Assembly (NCBI RefSeq): GCF_027925525.1
Contig: NZ_BSDJ01000010.1
Coordinates: 210,844-274,843 of the forward strand
Reading direction: 5' to 3'
DNA length: 64,000 bases
Source: Paenibacillus tyrphae
GTDB taxonomy: Bacteria > Bacillota > Bacilli > Paenibacillales > NBRC-103111
The notes below the pieces were generated by a model. The model did no database searches and was not told the DNA's origin. It saw nothing but the letters and a program-made list of their open reading frames with translations. This document shows positions 1 through 9,600 of this stretch, piece by piece (positions within the stretch are counted from its first letter, which is position 1; each line of letters starts with the position of its first letter). The position numbers and the translations under genes were made by a program.

Positions 1-99
1 GGCAGTTTCGAGGAGTTTGTCGTTGGGGACGCAGGGCATGCCCCGCACATTGAGCAGCCTGAATTTGTATTCGCGAAGCTGAGGTCATTCCTGAAATAA
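1..99 (+). CDS. C-terminal end of an alpha/beta hydrolase (partial)
   Basis: The open frame runs from the first base of the window to a TAA at 97-99 and encodes 32 residues. It contains GHAPHIEQPEFV, which matches the end of alpha/beta-hydrolase-fold proteins, where the His of the GHxPHxExP motif is the general base of the catalytic triad, followed by a last helix ending in a short basic tail (RSFLK). The rest of the gene, including the nucleophile, lies before the window, so substrate and subfamily cannot be given. The frame is clear; the family call rests on one short motif. Confidence 0.6.
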   Translation, partial: GSFEEFVVGDAGHAPHIEQPEFVFAKLRSFLK

Positions 100-126
100 T
101 TGAGTAGAGGGATGGAGCCGCTGCCG

Positions 127-170
127 GCGGGGCACGCAATAATCAATGGATGGATTATGACGGACCCCGC
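127..170. other. Hairpin between convergent genes
   Basis: GCGGGG at 127-132 pairs with CCCCGC at 165-170, and ATAATC pairs with GATTAT inside it. There is no U-run on either side, so this is at best a weak terminator between the partial hydrolase (+) and the serine hydrolase (-). The rest of 100-200 shows nothing recognisable. Confidence 0.3.
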
Positions 171-200
171 TTGCAAACATACCGGCATGGCTGTGACGCT

Positions 201-2198
201 TTATTTTATAGGGAGCGGTAAAGCATAATGGCCAAACGCTTTATCCAACAGTGCGGCTGCCTCCTGCCGAAGCAAAGGCTGGTTGGAACGGAAATCGACG
301 CTGCCATCCGCCTGTACGGTTGTATCCGGATCGATAATGCCCTGCGAAACCAGTGCAGTAACGGCCTCAACCGCCGACGCATCCGTTTGACCGCTCAATT
401 GAACTTTGGACGCAGGCTTGAGTTCTTTCAGGGCTTGAATCATGACCGCTGCCGTCTGCCTTGTAATGATCGCATTCGGATCAAAGGAAGGGAAACCGGT
501 TTGCAGTTGTCTCTTCATGCCATCGAAGGCCCATGGGATCCCATACCATCCTTGGGCACGAAGCAGCACGTCGGCAAACTCGCTTTGCGTCATGGTTGCC
601 TGCGGCTCAAAGCGGCTGCCTGATTTCGCACCCATGATATCCAGGGCGTGCAAATCGTCAATAAAGCTTTTATATTTGCTACCCTCCGCTACATCCGAAA
701 ACGGCTGCTTCCCATGGATTTTTTGCGAATCCGAGACAAAGTGATTCCCCTCCATAGTATTGTAATAAAAATATTCAATCGATCCGCGATGGTCTTTTTT
801 AAACGCTAGCTTGTTGCCTGATTCGTCTTCAAACAGCAGTGGAGTAATCATCTTGAAGGTGTGCTTGCCCATTCCTGTCTCCATCTGCAATTTCCCGTCG
901 GCGTACGAAAATTTCGATTTCAAGAACATAAAGCGCGTATTCTGATACAGTCCTACGTACTTTTCCGCATCCTTTTCATCCAAATTGACATAAACAGGTT
1001 TCTCGAGTGTTTTTGTTTCGGGAAAATAATGGTCCATAAACGCCTCATACACGTCCATACTCATCATCACTGTTTCGTTGTTGTACGACATAGAAAATGC
1101 CGTATTCTTCTCGGGTATTACTACGATCAAGGATTGATGGCCCGTTACATTCCCGCCTTTTATAGCGACACGCTGGCCATTCGCCAGTTCGTTGCGGTAG
1201 CCTTCGAATCCCCCTACGGTGGTCTGCGGAATGCTTTTATCGGCGACCACCTGGTACGTGAGCATCTGCTCGGCCGTCTTTTCGCTTACCAACTGTTTGT
1301 CTCCGTATTTTCCTTTTTGCAGCAGCATAGTCAAGTACTTGGACATATCATCGCCAGTCGATATGATGCTCCCCTGCGGCCCGTCGGTTGGGGCATTCCA
1401 GTCCATTGGAACGAGTTCACCAGTCAGACCATAGTGAGCGGCCATGCGATTGTTAAGCTCCGGGGTTAGGCGTACGCTAGTCGAATTCATGCCGAGCGGC
1501 TTGAACACATTTTTGTCCATATACTGATGAAACGGCATGCCGCTTACATTCTCTATCGCATATCCTGCCAGCAAGAAACCAAAGTTGTCGTACGTATAAG
1601 CTTCACCGGGGGGCCGGACCACCGTCGGCATATGATCCAGGATGAACTGCTTCATCGGCATGTCTTTATTTGCAAACTCGGGTGAATAGTAAGAAGCAAT
1701 ATCCGGAAAATCAAATCCGGTCGTGTACGTGAGCAGATCAAACATGGTCAGTTTTTTTTCGGTCTTGTTTGGAATCTTCATTCCTCCCAAATACGTTTGG
1801 ATGTCCTCATGAAGGTTAATTTTCCCTTGATCGGCAAGCTGATTTGCGGCCAGCCCGGTGAATGTCTTCGTGACGGAACCGATTTGGAAGACGGTATTTT
1901 TATCGACAGGAGTTTTCTTTTCCTTATCGGCATAGCCGTATCCCTTATTTACCAATACTTTTCCATCCTTGACCACAACGAAATTCGAACCATTAACATT
2001 GTGTTTTTTCATTACTTCTGCAAATAAAGGATCGGCAAACGCCTCTACTTCCTTGGCATCCTGCGGGCCATTCAGGTTCGTTTTTTCCACCGCCTGTGCC
2101 GATTCTGGCTTTTCATCGGATGGTGTGCATGCCGTCATCAAGGTCGTCGCACATAAGAATAGTGCCGCCATATTCAACTTGGGTTTCATCTTTCTCAT
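201..2198 (-). CDS. Lipoprotein serine hydrolase (beta-lactamase class C / PBP-like) with SLH C-terminus
   Basis: This 665-residue exported protein starts with a lipoprotein signal peptide (lipobox LMTAC, Cys24). Residues about 50-390 form a class C beta-lactamase/DD-peptidase domain: SVTK at 108-111 carries the nucleophilic Ser and the Lys of SxxK, and YDN at 203-205 is the YxN motif. A middle DUF-like region follows (about 395-490). The last 165 residues resemble S-layer homology modules (FSDV near 500, then a RF.P...T.SEFA pattern). Family members hydrolyse or transesterify peptides, beta-lactams or esters on the cell surface; the substrate here is unknown. The start is supported by GAGAGGGAG upstream. 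Having both a lipid anchor and a wall-binding module is unusual. It lies downstream of the kinase-regulator gene on the same strand, but a strong terminator separates them. Confidence 0.85.
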   Translation of the reverse strand: MRKMKPKLNMAALFLCATTLMTACTPSDEKPESAQAVEKTNLNGPQDAKEVEAFADPLFAEVMKKHNVNGSNFVVVKDGKVLVNKGYGYADKEKKTPVDKNTVFQIGSVTKTFTGLAANQLADQGKINLHEDIQTYLGGMKIPNKTEKKLTMFDLLTYTTGFDFPDIASYYSPEFANKDMPMKQFILDHMPTVVRPPGEAYTYDNFGFLLAGYAIENVSGMPFHQYMDKNVFKPLGMNSTSVRLTPELNNRMAAHYGLTGELVPMDWNAPTDGPQGSIISTGDDMSKYLTMLLQKGKYGDKQLVSEKTAEQMLTYQVVADKSIPQTTVGGFEGYRNELANGQRVAIKGGNVTGHQSLIVVIPEKNTAFSMSYNNETVMMSMDVYEAFMDHYFPETKTLEKPVYVNLDEKDAEKYVGLYQNTRFMFLKSKFSYADGKLQMETGMGKHTFKMITPLLFEDESGNKLAFKKDHRGSIEYFYYNTMEGNHFVSDSQKIHGKQPFSDVAEGSKYKSFIDDLHALDIMGAKSGSRFEPQATMTQSEFADVLLRAQGWYGIPWAFDGMKRQLQTGFPSFDPNAIITRQTAAVMIQALKELKPASKVQLSGQTDASAVEAVTALVSQGIIDPDTTVQADGSVDFRSNQPLLRQEAAALLDKAFGHYALPLPIK

Positions 2199-2372
2199 CG
2201 TTAGTTCTCCCTCTCATTGTTTTCCTAAAATCATTGTTTTCCTAAAACTTTGGTTCGGTACTGCCCTTCCTCCTTCTCTTGGGTTTAGTATGGCAAACAA
2301 CGTGTCATAGGAGAGAGTTATTTTCTGTCACCGTTTTTTATCCCGCGACCCGCAAGCGAACTCCCCGCCGAG

Positions 2373-2387
2373 ATGACAAAATGTCAT
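2373..2387. promoter_or_regulatory. Palindrome upstream of the serine hydrolase gene
   Basis: ATGACAAAATGTCAT is a perfect inverted repeat (6-bp arms, 3-bp centre), followed by another ATGAC and with a further GTCAT near 2304. LuxR-type response regulators often bind such ATGAC/GTCAT dyads, and one is encoded just upstream (2486-4285). Regulation of the hydrolase gene by it is an inference. Confidence 0.35.
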
Positions 2388-2420
2388 ATGACGCTCATGC
2401 TGGGCAAATGCACCGGATAA

Positions 2421-2470
2421 AATAAAAAAGCACGGGCCTGTTCCTTCTTTCAAAGGTACAGACCCGTGCT
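2421..2470 (-). terminator. Intrinsic terminator after the kinase-regulator gene
   Basis: Arms at 2429-2441 and 2458-2470 pair over 13 positions with one G-U pair. Read on the minus strand the hairpin is followed by TTTTTTATTTTAT. It ends the transcript of the gene at 2486-4285. Confidence 0.85.
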
Positions 2471-2485
2471 GTCTTCCCAAACCAT

Positions 2486-4285
2486 CTATCCTTGATTCCC
2501 GAAAACTTTTTGTACGGCCTCTTCTCGATTGCGAACGCCAAGCTTGGTATAAATCGTGGAAGCATAATTTCGGACGGTTCCTTCGGACAAATACAATTTG
2601 GCCGCGATCGTTTTATAGCGAAGCCCCTTGGATAAACATTGCAAAATATCCATCTCCCGCGGGGTCAACCCCAAAGGAGGAGGAAGCGGCTTGTCCGGCT
2701 CTGCCGGTTGCTCCCGAAGGGCTCCTCCCCCATAATTTTGAATCAACTGGTTGGTGACATCTTGGGCGATCATCATCACCCCGCGATGTACGAGACGTAT
2801 CGTTTCGGAAAGCTCCCGAGGCTCCGAAGACTTTAATAAATACCCGTCCGCCCCGCTCCGCAAAGCTTCAACCGCCTTTTCGGTCTCTTGAATCGTGGTC
2901 ATGATCAGTACGCGGACACCCGGATGCTTTTGCTTCACCCGTTTGGCCGCTTCCACACCGTCCATGCGGGGCATATGTAAATCCATGAGAACGACATGAG
3001 GGCGAAGCCGCTCGCATTGTTCCAGCGCCTGCTCCCCGTCCTCCGCAAGTCCCACGACTTCGAAATCTTTTTCTCTCGCCAAAATCATTTGAAGGCTTTC
3101 CCGGATGGATGGCTGACCGTCAACCAACAGCAGCCGGATCGCTTCCTCCTGCTGCTCCGCCTGCCTGGGCAATGTACAGGTCACGACCGTTCCTTCGCCC
3201 GGCTTCGAGTGGATGTGCACCTGTCCCTGCAAATCGGATGCCCGCTCCTTCATCGCCGTTAAATCAAAACCCGCTTGAAGTTCTTCGGTGCCAAGCCCGT
3301 TGTCCTGCACTTCCAGCCGAAGCTGCTTCTCCTCGAAATGCAGGCTGACCGCAATTTCACCCGCCTGCCCATGACGTACGGCATTTGTCAGCGATTCCTG
3401 CAGACACCGATGCAGGGTCATCTTGACCTGTTGGGATACCTGATCCTCCTCGCCCAAGGTCCTTAGTCGAACCGTCACTTTAGTCAACGCCTGAAATTCG
3501 GCCGTCAATGCCTGCAACGACTCTACAAGGGTACGCGAATCTTGCGCAGCCCCAACCTGATGCACATATTGGCGGACCTCATCCAGGCTGCCGCGGGTTA
3601 GTTTTAACAAGGACTCGAGCTTCCGCGCCCCTTCCGAGGTGTTCACTTCCGGGCGTAACGTTTCAAGCCCCATCATAATAGAGGTAAAGGAATGTCCCAT
3701 CGTATCATGAAGGTCCTTCGAGAGCCGGTTTCGCTCTTCCGCCAATGTCAGGCGCTCCACTTGCGATGAATATTGTTCCAGCACGGCATATTGATCACGA
3801 ATCATTTCACTTTGCCGATGGTTCACCACCAGCAATTGAAAGGCAAACCCTACAGCGTAAATGAGGCCGAATTGTAGGATCATCGTCATCAGGTTGCTTG
3901 GTTCAGACAGTTCCGCCAATAAGGCTGGGATGACAAAGATGGTCATCGGGCCTGCCCAACGGTATGACTTTTGGGCGCTATTGCTGGCAATCATAAAAGT
4001 CGGACCTAAAAAAGCCACGTAGGCTTCGGGGAACAGGGAGACCGCGTATAAGCATAATCCTCCGGATATGACCATTTCCGAGATCAGGTAATACGTATAG
4101 TGCCTTTGCAAACAAAGCCAAGGAATGGAAAAAGCTGCAATCCCCCACAGAGCCCCTAACCAGAAAGGGATGGTCAGCTGTTCGGAAAAATGTTCCAAAG
4201 TAAAAAGAAGAGAAACGAAAAGGATGGTCCGAATGACGAACATCATCCAGTCATACCAAAACCAACGCTTTATAAAGTCCAGCAA
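2486..4285 (-). CDS. Fused sensor histidine kinase and NarL-type response regulator
   Basis: One frame encodes a whole two-component system. The N-terminus holds about six hydrophobic segments (roughly residues 10-160). It is followed by a HisKA_3 dimerisation box with KDLHDTMGH (His193), a HATPase with N-box LTNAVRHG and QDNGLG, then with only a short linker a receiver domain (about 383-500; phospho-acceptor Asp435 in VLMDLHMPRMDG) and a LuxR/GerE helix-turn-helix (about 538-593). Related kinases and regulators (DesK/DesR, LiaS/LiaR types) are normally two adjacent genes. The receiver starts LLLVDGQPS, so one of the usual paired acidic residues is Gly. I chose TTG 4285 because GAGGGTGA lies just upstream; an ATG at 4351 in frame has no ribosome binding site. 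The signal sensed is unknown. Confidence 0.85.
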   Translation of the reverse strand: MLDFIKRWFWYDWMMFVIRTILFVSLLFTLEHFSEQLTIPFWLGALWGIAAFSIPWLCLQRHYTYYLISEMVISGGLCLYAVSLFPEAYVAFLGPTFMIASNSAQKSYRWAGPMTIFVIPALLAELSEPSNLMTMILQFGLIYAVGFAFQLLVVNHRQSEMIRDQYAVLEQYSSQVERLTLAEERNRLSKDLHDTMGHSFTSIMMGLETLRPEVNTSEGARKLESLLKLTRGSLDEVRQYVHQVGAAQDSRTLVESLQALTAEFQALTKVTVRLRTLGEEDQVSQQVKMTLHRCLQESLTNAVRHGQAGEIAVSLHFEEKQLRLEVQDNGLGTEELQAGFDLTAMKERASDLQGQVHIHSKPGEGTVVTCTLPRQAEQQEEAIRLLLVDGQPSIRESLQMILAREKDFEVVGLAEDGEQALEQCERLRPHVVLMDLHMPRMDGVEAAKRVKQKHPGVRVLIMTTIQETEKAVEALRSGADGYLLKSSEPRELSETIRLVHRGVMMIAQDVTNQLIQNYGGGALREQPAEPDKPLPPPLGLTPREMDILQCLSKGLRYKTIAAKLYLSEGTVRNYASTIYTKLGVRNREEAVQKVFGNQG

Positions 4286-4532
4286 TGAATCACCCTCAGT
4301 GCGCTTTATTATGTATTTTTTTATCCTACTAATAGAGGAGCTTTTATGCAAGGGAAAAGGGGGAGTCGTGTTTTTCGAGAAATGAGCGGGCTCAAAGAAA
4401 TAATTTTAAGCTTTTTCTCTACGAAAATAAAGGGTGATAAATGGGAATGTCGAATCTACTGAAAAAGTGGTTTTCATCAGTTACCGCTAACTATATTTTT
4501 GGAGGGAATATCCTATTAATAGAAAATTTTAT

Positions 4533-5021
4533 TTGGATAATGTTGGAAAAGCGGAAGACATTTACGCATCTAACGGAGAAGCTACTTCAGGATTTGGTTT
4601 GTGTGTTTTATCTAACGAACGTGTAGAATACCATTTTAGAGAGGAGGACATGAATTTAGACGAAGCGGAGTCATATATCGAAAATTATTTGAATAATCTG
4701 CCTGACGAAACTATCTATGAATTATGCAAAAAAATGTGCGCATGGAAAGATGATGTACTAACAGAGTGTCCAGCTATGAAATGTCCAGATGGTTTGTCGG
4801 ATGCCCAGGGCAGGGATATCTTACGTTTTATTTCAGTAAGCGATATCTATATCTACAGAAATCCTTATGATAAAAATGATACCCTATTTGGAGCAAGCGT
4901 TTTGGCCGGTATGCAATGGGAATTTGAAGATGGTATTGAAATTATTATCAAAGGCAAGGAAGTTCTTGAAGTACGCGAGTTTCTAGGTTATGGGGAATAC
5001 GCGATTTGGGAAGAAAAATGA
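4533..5021 (+). CDS. Hypothetical acidic protein, start probably lost by frameshift
   Basis: The frame encodes about 162 acidic residues. The C-terminal half (MQWEFEDGIEIIIKGKEVLEV then GYGEYAIW) resembles small DUF6985-like proteins found among polymorphic-toxin immunity genes; this match is tentative. The frame has no ATG or GTG near its beginning: only TTG 4533 without a ribosome binding site, or ATT 4515 placed 8 nt after GGAGGG. A good site (AAAGGGTGAT) instead precedes ATG 4441 in another frame, which reads MGMSNLLKKWFSSV. This suggests an original gene at 4441-5021 broken by an indel near 4500-4515. The region is AT-richer than its surroundings. Confidence 0.55.
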   Translation: MDNVGKAEDIYASNGEATSGFGLCVLSNERVEYHFREEDMNLDEAESYIENYLNNLPDETIYELCKKMCAWKDDVLTECPAMKCPDGLSDAQGRDILRFISVSDIYIYRNPYDKNDTLFGASVLAGMQWEFEDGIEIIIKGKEVLEVREFLGYGEYAIWEEK

Positions 5022-5315
5022 CTACAGATAATCAGCATTTGCAAGACTCTACTTTCCGATTCCAGCTGCATAGTCTCGATTATGCGCCGGTTTGCGAAAT
5101 AGCTGCTTTTCAGATTCATACCCATTGATGCTCACTTTCCCTGAATCCTCATTAAACTTCCCCACGCATTGTGGTTTTTCCGTAACCCCCATTCTAAAGA
5201 TTTTACAAAGATGCTCACTTCCTGCAACCATTCATCCGAAGAAACGTTAAAGACCACAAGCGGACTCCATATCTAACGGATCCTGGTTGCGAGGAGGATG
5301 GGGAGGGCAACAGCG
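5022..5315. other. Intergenic region, no supported gene
   Basis: A 60-codon frame exists on the minus strand (5049-5231) but has no convincing ribosome binding site and no recognisable family. It may be a remnant. Nothing else is supported here. Confidence 0.4.
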
Positions 5316-6320
5316 ATGCTTCATGTACTTATTGTGGAGCCTTATACGGGTAAACGCGCGAGAATCAAAAAAATGGTGCAGGAGATGGGGCATATCGTCG
5401 TCGGGGAGGCGCGTGACCGGGGAGAAGCTTTAGGATTGATGGAGCAGGGATGGCCGACGCTTCTCCTGACCGATCTTATGCTGCCCCGGCTTGAGGGACT
5501 TGCCTTGGTGAGGCAGGTGTACGAACAGCGTATTCCCGTGGTAACGATCGTACTGAGCGACAATACGCGTTTTGACTACGTACGGCAGTCCATGCAAGCA
5601 GGCGCCATCGATTACTTGCTTAAGCCGGTGAAGGCCGAAGAACTGAGACGCGCGCTGCAGCGGGCGGAAGAGCGGGTGGGGTATTTCCATGCCGCGCATC
5701 GTGAATTTGTTCAGGCGCAGCAATTTTTCGAGAGGCTGGACGTTCTCCAGCCGGGCGAGGTCATTCAGAGGCATGCCGAGATGATCCAAAGCATGCAGAG
5801 CTTCGAGGAGGGCCAGCAGGGGGAGCGGCTGGGCTTGTTTCGCATGCTTTATGCCAAATGGCACTACGTTCTCAAGAAACACGGGCTCAATTTCGACGAG
5901 CCTTTTTCATGGGAGCGCGAAGAAGAGGCCATCGCCTATTTTCAGCGGCTGTGCGAATTTTGGATCGCCCAGTCCGCCTCGCCGGCGGATAACAGCGTGA
6001 AGCTGAACGTGAAGCGGGCCTGTGACTATATCCGGGAGAACTACCGGAGCGATCATACACTGGCCGAGGTCAGCGAGCGCTTCGGGATGAGCGTCTCTTA
6101 TTTCAGCGTACAGATTAAGAAGTATACGGGCTATTCGTTCATCAATTATTTGAATCGCGTCCGAATCGAGAAGGCAAAAGAGCTGCTGCTGCAGCCGAAC
6201 TTGAAAATTTACGAAGTGGCCGGCGAAGTGGGGTATGACACGCTGCAGTATTTCAATAAAGTGTTCAAGCAAGCCGTACATATGACGCCGGGAGAATACC
6301 GGAGAAGACTTGGGATTTGA
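5316..6320 (+). CDS. Orphan response regulator with AraC-type DNA-binding domain
   Basis: About 334 residues. The receiver domain covers about residues 2-120: Asp53 in LLTDLMLPRLEG is the phospho-acceptor, and the Ser of VLSDN and the Lys of YLLKPVK are in place. A helical linker follows. The C-terminal AraC/XylS domain (about 225-330) contains both helix-turn-helix units, the second in EVAGEVGYDTLQYFNKVFK. The protein begins LIVEPY, so only one of the two acidic residues usual after strand 1 (normally ED or DD) is present. Start 5316 is preferred over ATG 5298 because GGGGAGGG lies 8 nt before it, whereas the GGAGG before 5298 directly touches that start. No kinase gene is adjacent, so partner and target are unknown; the large surface protein downstream on the same strand is a possible target. 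Confidence 0.85.
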   Translation: MLHVLIVEPYTGKRARIKKMVQEMGHIVVGEARDRGEALGLMEQGWPTLLLTDLMLPRLEGLALVRQVYEQRIPVVTIVLSDNTRFDYVRQSMQAGAIDYLLKPVKAEELRRALQRAEERVGYFHAAHREFVQAQQFFERLDVLQPGEVIQRHAEMIQSMQSFEEGQQGERLGLFRMLYAKWHYVLKKHGLNFDEPFSWEREEEAIAYFQRLCEFWIAQSASPADNSVKLNVKRACDYIRENYRSDHTLAEVSERFGMSVSYFSVQIKKYTGYSFINYLNRVRIEKAKELLLQPNLKIYEVAGEVGYDTLQYFNKVFKQAVHMTPGEYRRRLGI

Positions 6321-6327
6321 GGTGGCG

Positions 6328-6565
6328 TTTAAAAGTCCAGTGAATAAGTGAGCGCTACTCGCTCGGATCATTCTTCCGATCGCTGCTCCACCCCACAAAG
6401 TGAAGTCCATCCAAGGAAGTCATTTCAAGTACTTTGTGGGGACCCCGGCCCTCCAGATTCTTGGATTCTATAAGGCATGAAGTGGTTAGAATCCGGAGAC
6501 AAAGGCGAACGCTGACGCTTCTCCAGAACGATTCCGCACGTTCCGCTATGTATTCACAGGACTTT
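6328..6565. repeat. Structured palindromic repeat, copy A
   Basis: A roughly 235-bp element between two genes. Its ends form an imperfect inverted repeat (TTTAAAAGTCC near 6328 against GGACTTTTAAA near 6558). Inside are CCCCACAAAGT/ACTTTGTGGGG (6391-6401 and 6431-6441) and GGATTCTA/TAGAATCC (about 6462 and 6487). Then comes a 32-base core at 6495-6526 (GACAAAGGCG..CGCT..CGCTTCTCCAG pattern) that is 27/32 identical to the minus strand of the element near 25.5 kb. An outer stem pairs the region near 6365 with that near 6528. No coding frame is apparent. It could be a structured RNA, a REP/MITE-like element, or both. Confidence 0.7.
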
Positions 6566-6695
6566 TAAAGATTTCGTTAAGAAGAAAATCGGCTCAGAAA
6601 CAATAAGATCGATTCATTACTTTTCCTGCCTTGCATATTATACTAGGACAGGTCGTTCAGGCGACTGGAATCCAGCGAGGAGGAAAAGAAACGAG

Positions 6696-9600
6696 ATGAA
6701 ACGAAAGACACGCAGTATGGCTTTATTGCTCAACCTTTTTATCATGTTCTCTTTGGTTTCTCCTTTGGGACAAGCTTTGGCGGCGGACAGTCTCCAGGCG
6801 GCATTCGGACAAGTTCTGGATTCGCGCCAGATGGAGCTCGGTCCGGGTGTGAAGTACACTTGGCAGGACATGAAGCTGCCGCAGGGCTTGGAGAAAATTC
6901 ATTCTGTCGAATTTGATCCGAAAAATACAGCGCTCGACCTGCAGCCGGGCAAAACGTATGGAAAAGTGTACGGGATGCAGGGCGTAACGAAAATGGCCGA
7001 CGATGCCGACGCCCCCGGGAACCGGGTCATTGCGGCCATCAACGGCGACTTTTACGACATGGCGACCGGCGTTCCGCTCGGTTTGTTTATGGGGGACGGC
7101 GAGATTCTGACCAGCCCGCCGGAGAAATGGAGTTGGCTTGCCTTCGGTCTGAAGAACGACGGCACAACGATTTACGGCTTGAGCCCGGATCTGACCCGGA
7201 CGCTCACGATCGGGGGCAAGACGATACCGATCTCCCACATCAACCGGATGCGGGAAAATAGCGAAGCGCTCATGCTGTACACCGCTTCCTTTCATACTTC
7301 CACGATGACGAACGATCTCGGCGACGAAGTTGTGCTCGATGTGCTGGAAGGCGAAGTGAAGAGCGGCAAAAGCTTGAGGCTCAAAGTGGCCGAGATTCAT
7401 AAGGATAAAGGAAATACGCCTCTGAAGGCCGGACAAGTCGTTTTGTCCGCATCGGGCAGCCACCGGGCCGAGCTGGCCGGACTTCAAATCGGCGACGAGG
7501 TCACCGCAAGCTTCGAGCTGGAAGACGAATGGAAAGACGTCAAAATGGCGATGGGCGGCGTCTTCATGCTGGTGAAGGACGGCGTGGCGCAAACCCACGA
7601 TGACAAAGCCTTGTACCCTCGGGTCGGGATCGGCACCAAAGCGGACGGTTCGATCATCATGATCGAAATCGACGGCAGAGCGCCGGGCTTTAGCGAAGGC
7701 GTATCTTATGACGATCTCGCGAAGATCATGAAGGATATGGGCGCCGTGAACGCGCTTTGTCTGGACGGCGGCGGCTCTGCGACGTTCGTAGCCAAGCTTC
7801 CGGGAGAAACGAAACGGCAAATTCTGAACCGGCCTTCCGACGGTTCGGAGCGGAAGACGGCAAACGGGCTCCTGCTCGTGAACAAAACGCCGGAAGGCGC
7901 TGCATCGAAGCTGGTCGTGCAGCCGAACTTGGAGCGGGTACTGGTCGGCTCTTCCGTTACGTTCAAAGCGGCTGCCGTGGATGCGAACGGTCATCCCGCT
8001 TCGTTCGGTGGAACGCCAGAGTGGAGTCTGAGCGCCCCGCTCGGAACGATCGATAACACAGGAAAATTTACGGCGGGCAACCAGGCGGGTATGGTTGACG
8101 TTACAGCGACCGCAGGCGGATTGACGGACAAAGGGCAAGTGGAAGTTGTAAACGAACTGACGGAGCTGAAGTTCTCCGACGCGGTGAAAACCTTCACATC
8201 CGGCGAAAAAGTTACGCTGAGCGTCAGCGCTCTCCGCAACGGTCAACTCATTCGCGCGCAAAACAACAAGCTCGAATGGCGGGTAGAGGGACCGATCGGC
8301 AGCATGGATGCGGACGGCACGTTTACCGCGACAAATGCAACGGAGCAGAGCGGCAAAATTTTCGTGAAATACAACCATGTTGAAGCGTCGATGGACGTCA
8401 AGGTCGGACTTCCGCCGGTCGTGCTGGAGGATTTCGAGAATGGCACAGGCAAATATTTGACCGAATCCGGCGCACGTTACAAGACGATGAAGCTTAGCGA
8501 AGAAACGAATGAGGACTTCGTCCGTTTAGGGAATAAAGCGGCGAAGCTGGAGTACGATTTTACCGAAACGATCGGGACTTCCGGGGCTTATGTAACAGCG
8601 AAAGATCTGGAAAGCAATATTCAAATTCCGGGCTATCCGGAGAAAATCGGCCTGTGGGTGTATGGCGACGGCAAAAAGCATTGGCTGCGCGGACAAATCC
8701 GCGACGGTAACGGATCGGCCGTCGGCATTGATTACGTAGACCAGACGGTCGGCGTCGATTTTACGGGCTGGCGATACTTGGAGGCTGTCGTGCCGAAGGG
8801 GCGTCCGCTGCCGCTGCGCATGGATCAGCCTGTGCGTTACATGGAAACGAAAAACGATAACAAGACAGCGGGCGTCCTCTACATCGACCAAATCCGGGCG
8901 GTTTACGGACCGACCAATGACGACATGGACCCGCCTGTGTTGAAAAACTTCAAGCCTGCGGAAGGCAGCACAGTCACGACGAATACGCCGAAAATCGAGG
9001 CGATTGGCGAAGATTACGGCTACGATCCGGTGAAACATCCGGCAACGACACTGATCGACCCGGATAAAATCCGCTTCTATGTCGACGGTGTCTTGGTGCA
9101 GCATACGCTGTATCCTCCGAAAGGACAAATTCACTATACGCCGAACGTGCCGCTGGCAGACGGGCTTCACTCGGCGAGGATCAAGATTAGAGACTTGTCC
9201 GGCAACGTGACGGAGAAGGAATGGACATTTACGGTAGATACGGGCTCGTCGAAGATTGTCTACGACGCTCCGACGACCGTTTATGCAGGAAATACGTACA
9301 CCGTCGATATTAAAGCGCTGAAAGCGGCGGATATCAAGGGCGGAACGATGGAATTTGGCTTCGATCCGGCGAAGGTGGACGGATTGAACGTGTTGAAAGG
9401 CGGCAAGCTGGCGGAAGGCCAACTCGTCTCAACGGTCGATGAAGCCACAGGTGCCGTAAAGTTGAATTTTAACGACATTTATACGGCAGGGTTGACCGAC
9501 CAGGATCTGCTTGGCCAAATTCAATACCGGATAAAGCCTGATGCGAAGGATACGGTCAAAATTGCTTTTAAAACGGGAGCCATTACATTTAAAGATAAAG

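Noticed and set aside
5049..5231. 60-codon minus-strand frame in the gap before the orphan response regulator
   Set aside because: No ribosome binding site or recognisable family; kept only as an intergenic note.
6391..6441. Simple terminator for the orphan response regulator
   Set aside because: The 11-bp stem has a 29-base loop and no U-run; it fits better as part of the larger structured repeat.
6723..8378. Long minus-strand frame (551 codons) opposite the giant surface protein
   Set aside because: It is Arg/His-rich without any family pattern and mirrors a GC-rich coding strand that has clear domains.
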